Shown in pieces: positions 1-11,243 of a stretch of DNA of 64,000 nucleotides. The notes under the pieces were generated by a model, which saw only the letters and a list, made by a program, of their open reading frames with translations, did no database searches and was not told the DNA's origin. The position numbers were made by a program, and so were the translations under genes. Each line of letters starts with the position of its first letter. The first letter of the stretch is position 1. Source of the DNA: Xiphias gladius (taxonomy: Eukaryota > Chordata > Actinopteri > Istiophoriformes > Xiphiidae); the NCBI RefSeq assembly GCF_016859285.1, contig NC_053417.1, forward strand, positions 23,032,706-23,096,705. The letters are read 5' to 3'.

Positions 1-831
1 AAGCCGGGCACTTTTCTTCTCAAGGGCTTCCAGTCTCATCTGTACCTGCGCCAAGAGAGCCACTGACTGTCTCATCTCAGGGGCCATCTTAACTGACACA
101 ATGGCACACTCCCCATCATCATTGTCCTCATTGTCTGATGGGAAAGAGGAGCTTGGTGTGGATGAAGAGCCAGATATGGATTCATCACCATCATCTGCTT
201 CGGGCGCATCATCTGCATCTTCTCTGTCAGTACTATGTACAGATGTGGAGCTATCTGCGGCGGCTGCCTGCGTTTTGGAGCCCGCTCTTGAGGACTGCTG
301 GCCCCCACGTTGTTTGAATTTGCTCCCCTGTTTTACCTGCTTAGCCTTTTCAGATGAGCAAGGAGTCTCTTGGCTTTCTTCCCCGTCTCCCCCTGTGAGA
401 CTGGCGAGTGCTTCAGCAGCTGCTATGGCTGCTGAGTCGGACTGGTCCAGAGGAGCTGCGGGAAGCTGCTCTGTTCCTCCCTGTGCACCTGAGGACTGTG
501 GCTTTTCTGTGTTGCTAGCATCGTGACCGCCAGCACTGGAGTTGTTGACAGGAGGCGTACTGGTGCCCCCCATGCTGCCTGAACCCTGATCCGTTTGCAC
601 GGCAGCTGGTTCTTCCACGCTATCTTTTGACCGGCCCTCGTTTCCAGCTGCTTCTTTACTCTCGGCTTTGCTGTTTTTGCGACTTTCCGAAATAACCCCT
701 GCTTCATTTGATGCGTCACTTACTTTTGTGGACTTGCAGGGAATCGTGCTGCCTTCATCCTGGTCGGGTGATGGACACCGTTTCCTCGATGCAGAGTCAG
801 CGGACTGTTTGAAGTCCGTCAGTTCACTCAT
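1..831 (-). CDS. tspyl2: TSPY-like / NAP-family protein, N-terminal part (gene runs off the left edge)
   Basis: One reading frame is open without a stop from the ATG at 831 down to base 1 (277 codons). The predicted N-terminus begins MSELTDFKQSADSASRKR and is a long, low-complexity, Ser/Glu/Ala-rich disordered region. It carries an acidic patch near residues 205-250 and then a helical stretch, MRLEALEKKSARL, at the edge. That stretch resembles the helix that opens the NAP/SET domain in TSPY-like proteins, which are nuclear histone-binding chromatin factors. The NAP domain itself lies outside the window. Human TSPYL2 is next to GPR173, and gpr173 lies 16 kb away here, which supports TSPYL2 over other TSPYL members. 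The start is the first ATG after a TAGC-rich, CpG-rich 5' region. The frame is certain; the family call is an inference from a short conserved stretch plus synteny. Confidence 0.55.
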   Translation of the reverse strand, partial: MSELTDFKQSADSASRKRCPSPDQDEGSTIPCKSTKVSDASNEAGVISESRKNSKAESKEAAGNEGRSKDSVEEPAAVQTDQGSGSMGGTSTPPVNNSSAGGHDASNTEKPQSSGAQGGTEQLPAAPLDQSDSAAIAAAEALASLTGGDGEESQETPCSSEKAKQVKQGSKFKQRGGQQSSRAGSKTQAAAADSSTSVHSTDREDADDAPEADDGDESISGSSSTPSSSFPSDNEDNDDGECAIVSVKMAPEMRQSVALLAQVQMRLEALEKKSARL

Positions 832-1259
832 GCTAGCTAGCTAGCCAAATAGCTAACAAGCTAGGTAGCCCGCAAGCTCAACTAAAAAAACGTAAATGCA
901 ATTTATTATTCAACTTAACTGGCTACTTAAATAACGGATTTTGCTCCTTGGACCGTAATGTTACCTACATTCTCAAGGAAGCAAGAGCAGGAAGCAGCTC
1001 TCCTATTTCTCCGCGGCCTTGCGTAACGTTGAAAATTAGCAGGTTATTGCTAACGTTAGTTAGCTCACGTTACCCAGTTCGTGTGTCCTCGAAGTGACGG
1101 CTGCATCACATTTTCACAAATACTCGTCCAACAAGGAAGAGCCGGTCCGAATAAACAAACCTCCCCGCGACATACAGCCTTTAGCGACAATCCGCGTTGT
1201 TTATTTTAGTTTGTGTTTGCATTATCAGTTAGCTTACTTTCCGTGCACCGACGTGACAG

Positions 1260-1330
1260 GAAAACAATCCCCTGATTGGCTACGGTACGCCGCGCTAAAA
1301 TCTCTCCACCAATCACTTCCAAGGGTGTGT
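1260..1330. promoter_or_regulatory. Paired CCAAT boxes (probable NF-Y sites)
   Basis: An ATTGG (1275-1279) and a CCAAT (1309-1313) in opposite orientation lie 34 bases apart in CpG-rich DNA, about 450 bases upstream of the minus-strand ATG at 831. This is the usual arrangement in TATA-less housekeeping promoters. The assignment to the tspyl2-like gene is an inference from proximity. Confidence 0.4.
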
Positions 1331-2078
1331 TTACATGGTGATCGGTCTTCGGCAGCGGTTTAACTGCGCAGCAGCAAGCGCTGCGGAGGATCACAGCCAT
1401 AGTGAATGTAAAATAGCCTTCACACGCTTAGCAGACGGCGTCAAAACAGACAACAAGTTACGTGACCTCGACCCCATTTTAACTCTCTACCCGAGGCATT
1501 GCCCGTTGAGCGGCCGACATTTAACTGTAGGAATTTTCTAATTAATTACACACACGGTTCAAGACCTCGGGCGTCAAACCAGGTGCAAACGAGGACTTGG
1601 CTTTGTTTGCGTGTGAACTCAATCGGGGAGTCGGGCGTAGATGGTTTAGATAGCATCAAACGGGAATGTCTTATTCCCAGAAAAAGACTTGGTCGCACAC
1701 GACTATAAATAGCCTTCCATTCATGCTTATACAGCTCGTCTTTTCCCCTCTCAGTCCTCTTCTTCTTGACTGCTCGAAACGGCGTAGCCTCTAACCTCGA
1801 GTACACGATAAGAAAGCGAAGTAAGTGCGTGTAACGACAGATTTTTGGTGGTGCCATGAAATGGAATTGCGAAGCCTTACTCTAGCAACGCGGTCCTTGG
1901 ACAGACACAGCAGGGTTTGAAAAAACAACCCTGGAGAGAGAGAGAGAGAGATTAGGCCTACATTAGACCTATTAAAATCATCTTAGTATCAATTAATGCT
2001 TATGTCAGGCTTATGTATAATGAGTTAACAAAACATACAATGCATATATAAATATACACAAAAAGAGAGAAAGATACG

Positions 2079-2097
2079 ATAGATAGATAGATAGATA
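2079..2097. repeat. (GATA)n microsatellite
   Basis: About four and a half GATA units are read directly in the sequence, in intergenic DNA. Confidence 0.8.
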
Positions 2098-2833
2098 ATG
2101 TTTGTTTGCTGTTTTTGGTTTAGCCTGTGCATAACGCAGGCTCGCAGCAGGGGTACTGGCATGTATGAATGGCATGTCTTTAATAACTGTCCTTTAGGGA
2201 CTTTGAATCACGAAAGCCCCATGGCGATGAACGAGGCTCCATCCCGAAATAACCATTTCCACGTAACGATTTTCTGCAGAGGTTTAAATATATATACTGG
2301 CGACATCTGTACGCGGGTTCGAAAACGCGTGATGCCTCACTAAAACTGGCAAATTGGCCGATATGCTTTAATATCCCATTTCCAGCGGCGGGCTTTCAGC
2401 CAGCCCGAACCAAACCGACCAAGGGGGAGTCGGAGGATTATACCAATTTAAAAGACGGATTTGGGGCATAACATGTTCTCGTCCTGGCACGCGGCCACGA
2501 CCATAGCTCGAGATCCCGGTAGGTCAGTTCTAAAATTAGAGGCGGTTTCTTCCGCGACCGCAGCCAAAGTGCGATGCATAAAGTCATGTAAACCGGGGGA
2601 TACACTATCACAAGGGCTGGCAGTAAAGACAAGTCTTTCCATGGGTGACATTTAACGCCACACGCTGACCGAAGAGGCTCTGTGCGTAACGCGGGGACAG
2701 CGCTGGATCTACACCGGCCACTGCTGCGCGAATCACGAGTGTTGAGGTTGTGGTTTGTTTGGTTTTTTTTTCCGAGACGCCATATGTACTTTTTTTCAGC
2801 GCACAGCTTCCTTGACTTCACACTTCTGCAAAA

Positions 2834-5800
2834 ATGTCTTTTTTAACCATACCAAGTCAAGAGGGGCTTTTTACCGCGATTAAAACTGGCAAGTCGGCCG
2901 AGGAGACCGAGAGTAGGCCCCCCATGTACGACGAGGAGAATAACGATGATGATGATGACGATGATGATGAAGATGATGTCACCGAGGACGTCCGCCTCAT
3001 CCCGAGATGCTCCCCGGTGCCCAGGAAGCGAGGCCCGTCCATCTATGACGAGGCTGCTGAGTATATGCGGATCCACTTAGAGCTGTCTGCCGGAAAGAAA
3101 GTGGCATTCGCCGACACAACAGGTGGGGACCTGGTGGATGTGAAGGAATTCGTTGCCTTCGATTCGGACGAGGAAGCGGATAGTGAGAGGTGGAAGAAAG
3201 AGGAGGCGAAGTACCGAAAGCCAGAGCGAAAGGCGACCTATCGTGTGCGGCCAGAGTTCAACGCGCCCGCCGGCAGTGCCCTGCTGCAGGCTGTGCACGC
3301 TAACAAAGTGGAGGTTGAGCAGATAGCTCCAGTAGAGAATGAGCCACTGGCATTCACTGCTCTAATACGAGTCCTGAACATCTCCTTCCACAAAGCAGTT
3401 TACATCAGATCGACCATGGACAACTGGGTCACTTACTTTGATCACTTGGCAGAGTATGTCCAGGGATCTCACGATGGGGACACAGATCGATTCTCCTCCA
3501 AGCTCTCTTTTGTACCACCTTTCAGCACACATGGCTCTCGCATTGAGTTTGTTGTTCGCTATGAAACATCTGTGGGTGATTTCTGGGCCAATAACTCCTC
3601 CATGAATTATGTGGTAACTCTGCTCCTGTCCTATGAAGACGATGCGGCGGAAGGAGACGTCGACCCGCAACGACTGAGAAGTATCCTGAAACCTCCAAAA
3701 GATTACAGGTAAATCACCTGCCACGCGTGTGCCTCCATTGGTCAGACACAGACCGAGGAATTTAGATTTTAACAGGCCATTCGCGCACCTGTGCGTTTGG
3801 CCACGGTCTGCCTGACCCCCCACAGATTGCAGCTCGCCCTTGATTGTAGCTGGTTAAACCTCAATCTGCTCCAACACCTTAAAAGCTGTCGATCTTTCCA
3901 ATCAAAGGGAAAATCAGGATGCCCAAAGGCAAACTAATTTAGGAATAATAAAACTTCCCGGATTCGGGTAACTAAGAATGCTTTGATTGCCAATGGGGTC
4001 CACATTGGCAATCAAAGCATAAAGAGAGAGATGTAAAGGAAGTCACAAAAGAACTAGACAACACTAGGACTTGTGGAACAGCTGCAGAGCTCCAGTTGCT
4101 TACTGATTCCCTATGAGGTTTTGTGGCTTAAATGAGCATTCAGCTTTATTCAGAAGTTCTGCCTGGAGACTGCCCTTAGCATAGTAAAAAGTCAAGTCTT
4201 AAGTAAAGCAGGATGGTAATAGACACAGTTACACAGGCTGTTGCACAGTGAGAGCACAAGGGGGGAGTAATGTAATCTGCCTAGTTAAGTGTAAATAAAG
4301 TTTTTTTGACTTCACTCTATACAATCTGGTGTCTTCGGCGTCTGCAGTCGAAAGATAGAAGTACACACTCCCTTCAGAATGCCAGTCATCCAGTGGTGTT
4401 TGAGGACGATCAAAATAGGCAAAGGGCAGGTGTCGTTTTCAGCCCTGGCGTTTCCCTGCACTAAATTTTACCTCTGACCTTTAATATCAGAGTCATAGGG
4501 GGAGCAAAGCCATTTCAATGGAACAGATTGTCCTCTTTCCCTTGTTCAGTCTGAGTCAGGTAATCCTCTGATGTGTTCGTACATCGGCATAAGAGTCTGT
4601 GCCGAGCTTCTCAGTGCAGAGACAGAAGACGGCAGCGACGGTCCCCGTATAAGGACCCATAAAAGGAGCAAAACAGAGAATAGACTGATGTAGCTGTCTG
4701 GAAGTAGGAAGGGGCCAGATGGGCTGTTAGGGATGGATGAGTCACTGACTGAAAAGGAGGAACTTGGGGAGCAGAAACTGCACTGGCACCCGCACCATGG
4801 CAACCATCATAGATTCATTCGGTGCTTTGAATTTAACTGATAATTGGAGTTTAACGCATTAACAAGGCAGCCAGTGGGAGTAAAGGTTACTATGGGATGA
4901 AACAAGTCTAGACACTAGAATGTATTGCTCAATGTATGCTAATATGAATTGCACAGAGTGGTTTCTGCTTCTGCTTTGAAGTAATCCTTTAGCTGGTTTA
5001 GTTATATTTACCTCTACTGTACCCACCGCAGGCAAATATAGATATCGCACAGTATTGCGCCGTAGCTGTTGGTGAATCCTGAGACCCGAGCAGGAACAAT
5101 GCTTCAATGTCAGTGTCTGTCTGCTGAGTTTTTTTTCTCAGTCTTGATCTTTTTTTGCACGAACTTGCTGCTGAGTCAGTGTAGAGTCTCGCAATGTGAC
5201 GGGGGCCAAACGAGGCCACGTCTCCAGATCAGGCTTGAGTAAGACTGGCGGAATTCGTTACATTAACTGTATCTAAATCGGTTTTTAGATTTTTTTTTTT
5301 TTTTTACTGTGCATAGACCGACGCACACACCTGCCCAAGCGATCGCACCCAACCCTGATTTTTCTACAATATCAGGCTCGGGTCGGACCAGGGATCTCAG
5401 TTTTTCTAATAGTTTGCACCTATGACCACCCGACATCTCAAATATAACCTTCGAATGCATCATGAAAAGTTTTGCCTGCTTCTGTCAGGAATCAAGAGTT
5501 GATTCTTCGAAAAATGACAAATAATTTCTCTTGCTTTTGTTGTTATGGTTGAGGATAATGTGCTCGCCACGATAGAGTTTTGAAAACAGAGCTTAGCAAA
5601 TGACGACCTCACATCACCAGACACGTATAACGCAAAGATCTTTGTCAGATCTCTGTCAGATTTTAAATCTCCGATATAAAACTGGAAGTCCATTAAGGAC
5701 AGGGAGTATGAAGAGCTTGTCAGGTTTTCCTACTCTATTTGTGTAGCTCCTGTCACATGCTCGTCACATTTCTTGACCTTTATTTCATTTGGCCTCCTTT

Positions 5801-8460
5801 GCAGGGCTCTTGGCGATGTTACCTCCCCCTTCATTCAGCAGAGGTGCCCTCTTACGGAAAGCATTTCTGCTCCATTATTTTGCGGATAATTTTAAAATTC
5901 ATCATGGCTATATTTGATCAACTCTCCCATCGGTTTATAAATGTTTAGGATCTGATGTAACCACATGTGAAAGCACCTGTCATGGGGGGACACGGACTAT
6001 ATGTGGCTGGGCAACTCCAAAGAAAGATATTTAGCTGAATTAATCCAGGTGTGTCCTCCAGTAATTACTGTCACCACAATTACACTTTATACATCAACTC
6101 TGGTATAAAACTATGTCCTCTACCGGCTTATATTGTACTCGCACTTTACAGTGACCATTACTCTCAGTCAACAATATCTCGCTCAGTAGTTTCCCGCCTG
6201 GCCGTCTATTTTAACAGACGGCCTAATGAGATGGGTCATCACTGAGGCTTTTGGCTTCAAGGCACTGTGTTCAGCCCGTGCATCAGCTCAGAGACGGAAT
6301 TCAAAAAAAAAATGTACCAGAAAAAATGCCTAACCATGTTTGATTAAAATGGCTGAACTGCATGAGCAAATAATAAGGGTAATTATCCAAAACAGGTGTC
6401 AATGATGGCGTATGACCACCTTCTTCTGCCACTTTATATTTGCCTTTTTATTATACATGCACTGCTATTTAAACAGGCCATTTTGGCACCCTAGATGGCA
6501 TCATTTATTTTCAGGTATGACCACCGCCTTTGTCAGCTGATTCAGATGTTGCATCTATTGCACAAAATGAGCTTAAAATAAAAAAAAAAAGAAACTGAGT
6601 GGACTAAGCTGTGGCTCTAAATCTATGGTCTGGCTGTCCGGCCTCAGCTCACTTCATCACTGTATTTCTCCATAAGAGGTCTCACTTAGCGCATCTCTCC
6701 ATGGTTCAGTCAGATCGACCCTGTATACAGACCCACACTCTATAAACTGTGTGTGTTCTTTGTGCATTATTAGGCCTCAGGTACTGCATCATTATAACAG
6801 TGTTCGTGTCCAAACACAAGCCCTCAGAGGTTTCATTTGCCTTGTATGAAAAAGTATAAACTCGTAGACACATTTGGGTGTGTTTCAAACAGTGCACTAT
6901 TGAATGGTATTTTTCTTGTTTTTATAGTGTCTTATAACCAAAATGTCTCTCTTTTCTTTCAGTATGAATGAGGATTTAGATTCAGAGGATGAGCAGGAAA
7001 AGGAAGAAGGTACAGTATGGGTGCTGTCGTACAAACTCACTAGCGACGTATCGGTTCACTAAAAAAAGAATACATAAATATTTAAAGAGGAATATAATTC
7101 AGATTTATATGTGATGGTGTTGCAAAGGATGTAGAATTGATGTGTTTACTGGAAGGTTTACTCAGGCGATTAGGTATTGCACTTCCGTAAAGTTTCGGGG
7201 ACTCACAAGAGACAGATTTTAAAAAGAATGGTTAAAGTTGGTGCTGAACAGGGCAGAAATATCCAGACTGTTAGTACCCTGAATGTGTCAGGCTCCAAAA
7301 ACGCTGGATCCTACATTTCCTGTAATGCGGCTCAGCAGCATTTCCCATTGTTATCATTCTCGTGCAAATGACCAGTTTGTAACACAGGCTTGCCCAAGTC
7401 TGAAGCCCACACTGAGATAACCATGGTGCCATAAGCAGGGACGTTTTCTCAGACTTGTCAGACCTCCCCCCAGCGCCACAGGAAACATTATACAACATTT
7501 TCACAGGCTGAGTAGCACTCCTTGTGATGAATAAACCGAATTTCATATGGGCAACTGGTGGAGCGCCGCTTTCATTATCTATCTACTTTTGTTAAAAAAA
7601 CTCGATAACTGGTATTTTGTGTGAAACCGGTCATTGCTTTGTCTCTACTCAGACTAATCAGGGTCTGACAGCATGTTTATCTGTTTTGCAATCAGCAGAA
7701 GAAGCAGGGACTTCCGAGTCAGGACTTGTCAGATCTACAGCGGCCTGCCCTTACATGGTACAGCCAGAGATTGACATAGAGGTAAGGACTGGAAAGAAAC
7801 CAACAGCTTTTAATACAATAAATTGTTAACTAACAGGAGGGTTCATTGGGGTTCTTCTTCTCTATGAACCTTCAGAAGTTAAAAATAGTCCATTATAACT
7901 GGAATGTGCTACTGTAACTCGTTGGCCTACTTGCCAACACACATTTGGAAGATTATTTGTTGGGTTATGTTCAGATTACTGTATCTTGATTTGCATGCAG
8001 ATTTTAACACATTCCCATTCGAGCAGTGCTTTATCCCTCTATGTGAGTTATGTGTCTAATAAAACATAACAGACATTTCAATTCAAATTTTAAAGCTTAC
8101 CATCACTGGCTTGGTTGTTTATATTGTTCACAGCTCATTGAAGCTTCGGCAACAACTTAGGTAATGTCTCGCTTCTCACCGTGGTAGCACGAGCACTGGA
8201 TGCTATTCTTATCGTATTCACATCATGATGCATGCTGTTTATGTTTTTTGCACCTTAAATGTCCTCCTTTACATCTGAATTAAAGTCTTTTTCAGTCTTA
8301 AGTGATTTTGAACACTAATATTCATTCACATCAAGTGTAGTCATAATATCCTGAATGTACTGAAGTCCATTATCACTGTGCTGTTGTCTATGTATTTATA
8401 TAAATTTTTTTTTAAAAATTGAAATGTCCCTGAAACTCATTTTAGATCACACACACACAC

Positions 8461-8534
<74 letters not shown>

Positions 8535-11243
8535 TTGCAATCACAGTGGACAATCCTTGAAGGGAAGCACAGTTTAACCTCTGTGACCCCGCTGTGATAT
8601 TAAAGGAATAGTTCAACATTCTGAGAAACAGCCTTCTTTGCTTCCTTGCTGAGAGTTAGATGAGAAGATTGATACGACTCTGAACACAAATTTTCACAGT
8701 AATGCTAAATACAGTGTAGGCCTCTTTCTATTCTATCCTTCTTTTTCTATTTGTTTTTTACAGTAAAAGGGTGGGAGAGAGAAATGTTGAGATGCTTAAA
8801 ACTAGGGTTACCCGGGGGGCTCGCATTAGCATTTTGGCAAGCAAAAGTTGATTTTGGAACTATTCCACACATAAAACATATGAGACTGGAAGAAAGTTGA
8901 ATTTCGGAAGCAGGAGGAAGTTACTGTTGATCAGGAGAATAATGAGTAAACTACCTCAGACAGCCCAAAAAAACACATTAGGACGTCCACCTCCTAACAG
9001 AATAACACCATGATGTGATCTGGTATTTATGTCTCTTTGATACTACAAAAAGATCTGTTACTCATCCAGTTCATCTGTATGTTTGTTTTACATCATTATT
9101 CACATGCATCCTTTTTTCTCTTGGTAGAACATTACAATTAAAGGTGAACCAGTCAACGACTGTATGAACGTCACCTCCCTCCAGTTGTTAAATTCTTCCC
9201 TAGTCTGCACGCCATTCAGCATATTTTGAGAATCTAATTCAGGGGTTTTCCGGGGTCACGCATTCCAGCGTCATCATTCCTGACAAATGAATTCTCCAGG
9301 TTTTGTGTAAACATTTTTCGAGCTAAATTTTGTCAGTATAATTGCCACTGTCCGCCATTTTAATGGCTCACTTGCTGAGTGTTCACTTGTGTGCAAAGGT
9401 TTGGTTTCCATTTAGCTTGCTACTCATTCCGTGGGATTTTTCTCCGAGATTGACCCAAAGTGCTCTCTCTCGAGTCAAATTGAAAACAGACCTCTCGGAA
9501 AGTATTTGGTGTAAATTTATAAAGACACGGGATTCCAATCTCTTTTAAAAAAAAAACATGTAGAATACAAAAATTCTATATGTAGGTATAACTTAATAAA
9601 TAAAAATGTTTCCCCCTCAGAATTGTCGTGATTCTGTAATGTTTTGCCATCAACAATAATACCAGCGAGATTTTCATCTGGACATGTGATATTAACACAG
9701 AATATGTCTATGCCGATCTGTCATTCGTGCTTTATGTGTGTTGCTCTTGCGCTTGTTCTTCTGGGTGCTGTTTTTGTTATCAGTCTTTTGGTTTTATATT
9801 GTTATGATTTAATCTTGATTTGATCTTGGATGTTTGTCACAGCAGCCTCAAAGCTCTTTTCAATATTATAAGCCTTTTTTTTTTTGGTGGAAAAATAAAA
9901 AATTAAAGGATGGCATTACTTCCAGTACCTGGTTTAGTGTATTGTGAAAATATGTAGACTGGGTAAACTTGAGGATAAAATAAGTGAAAAATTGCATTGA
10001 TCTCGTTTTTTTCTCCCTTTGTTGCCCTTGTACTCATGACAGGGGAAGTAAAGGCATTACAACTTGCCAACAATTTTGAAAAATATGTCAGTCAATCCCA
10101 TCATAACGCTCCTGTCTTGTTTGTGTTTCCTCACAATTACGATGTCAGCATGGGATCCATTCTTTAGAAAAGCATTAGTATGCGGTAAAATGCTTTTCCT
10201 CTCTGTGTGAAACGTTACTGTAGAATACAAATCTCTCCCCTTTGTCTGTATACTCTCCTAGCTGTCACTGTTGTCTCACTGTTTTACTTTAACAGACTGC
10301 AGTTCACCCCTCTGGTCCTTCTGTCCCACCCAACCAAGAGCTTCCATCGGTTGATGGCACCCTGTCCGCTCACACTGCATCCCCAGGTGAACGATTCCCT
10401 TCCGTGTCTTCCGAAACCACACTTCAAACTAATTCATCCTGTGCAATCTCTGCCAGTGAATCGGTCGAGCTAAATAAGTCACAGCCTTTACCCAGACTCC
10501 ACTGTGAATTAGGCAACCAAATATCAGAGCTGCCCATGGACAGTAGTCCTTCTGCGCTGCTGCCTTCTCTACAACATGAATCAAGGCCAAGATCAGACAG
10601 GTCCCAGGCTGGCGGAGAGAAAATCCCTTCCTCAGAGGCCTCTTGCATGCATCTTCCTACAACAGAGACAAATCTGCGGCCGACAGGAGAGGACGGATCG
10701 ACCGAAAGCCCGACTGGTCGTCCTCTTCTTGAACTGGCTGCTGCGTCTGTCTCCGCTCCCGGTGTGACCCAGGGCTTTGAACGAGACGTTGCAGCGGGAC
10801 CGAGCGAACTCGTTGCAGGATTATCAGAAAGCTCCAGCAGTTCTGCAGCACATCGTGAAGGCAGTACGCCTGTGCTCCCGCCTCCTTTGGCAGAGAGTCG
10901 GGCATCTCTGGGAGCAGAGGGTGAAGCTCCGGCATCACCAGAGCTCACAGAGAACGCCTCCGTGAGCACAGGTGTCACTGACTCGAGCGAGAAGTTAGCT
11001 CTTCAGTCTGACTCGGCCTGGGAGGAGAAAGAAGATGCTCCTCAGATTTCCCCCGACACATTATTAGAGAATCTATCAAACACACTGTCAGCGGCTTCTG
11101 AGCCCCAGCCCGAGCATGACGTCAACCAGAGTCTGATGCCATCCATCGTCTTTCTGAGCGGAGTTGTTTCCCTCTCGATAGTGATGCAGGAGCCCAGTGC
11201 CCTCTTCTTGATTGGACTACTCCTGATCTTGCACCGTTTGTGA
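2834..11243 (+). CDS. ppp1r3f: Protein phosphatase 1 regulatory subunit 3F (glycogen-targeting), four coding exons
   Basis: Coding exons are 2834-3708, 6963-7009, 7696-7781 and 10296-11243, with phases matching at every GT-AG junction, giving 651 residues. Exon 1 holds an Asp-rich run (38-48), a PP1-binding RVxF motif KVAF (89-92), and a CBM21 glycogen-binding domain (about 155-266) with the hallmark WANNSSMNY at 251-259. Exon 4 encodes a long disordered Ser/Glu-rich tail ending in a hydrophobic anchor (about 618-651) two residues before the stop. The family recruits PP1 to glycogen to favour glycogen synthesis. The C-terminal membrane anchor separates the 3A/3F type from the soluble 3B-3E, and the short length plus neighbours wdr13 and gpr173 favour 3F. 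The exon 3 acceptor is a CAGCAG tandem (NAGNAG) that could add or drop one Ala. The GTG near 10404 is not a start. Confidence 0.88.
3978..4020. repeat. Perfect 18-bp inverted repeat with 7-base loop
   Basis: The left arm 3978-3995 (ATGCTTTGATTGCCAATG) is the exact reverse complement of the right arm 4003-4020, with loop GGGTCCA. It lies in ppp1r3f intron 1, 270 bases after the exon 1 donor. Each arm carries a CCAAT/ATTGG pentamer. It is too short for a canonical miRNA precursor; no function is assigned. Confidence 0.9.
8449..8532. repeat. (CA)n microsatellite in ppp1r3f intron 3
   Basis: About 40 CA units with one GCAA interruption near 8461 are read directly. The sense strand of ppp1r3f carries the CA side. 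Confidence 0.95.
8605..8866 (+). mobile_element. MITE-like teleost interspersed repeat (copy 1)
   Basis: The element is bounded by a 10-base terminal inverted repeat: GGAATAGTTC at 8605-8614 and GAACTATTCC at 8857-8866. The inside stretch GAGAGTTAGATGAGAAGAT also occurs, diverged, in the second copy at 35599-35961. I recognise this as an abundant non-autonomous repeat of percomorph genomes. It is non-coding and sits in ppp1r3f intron 3. Confidence 0.65.

Larger units (their letters stand above)
832..2833. other. Divergent intergenic region between tspyl2-like and ppp1r3f
   Basis: No convincing coding exon is seen. The first 700 bases are CpG-rich and presumably hold the 5'UTR and promoter of the minus-strand gene. 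A TAGC-rich stretch (832-875) and a GCTAACGTTAGTTAGC-type stretch (about 1049-1067) sit there. Short GA (1933-1950) and GATA (2079-2097) microsatellites follow. The last 400 bases should include the 5'UTR of ppp1r3f, but no TATA box is obvious. Confidence 0.6.

Noticed and set aside
101-526. Plus-strand 141-residue frame
   Set aside because: It is the antisense shadow of the open tspyl2-like frame (1-831, minus), with Ser/Ala-biased composition from the reverse of acidic codons.
3978-4020. miRNA precursor
   Set aside because: At 43 bases the stem is far shorter than a normal precursor, although the hairpin itself is real.
10424-10978. Minus-strand 184-residue frame
   Set aside because: It is the antisense shadow of ppp1r3f exon 4, with no family match.
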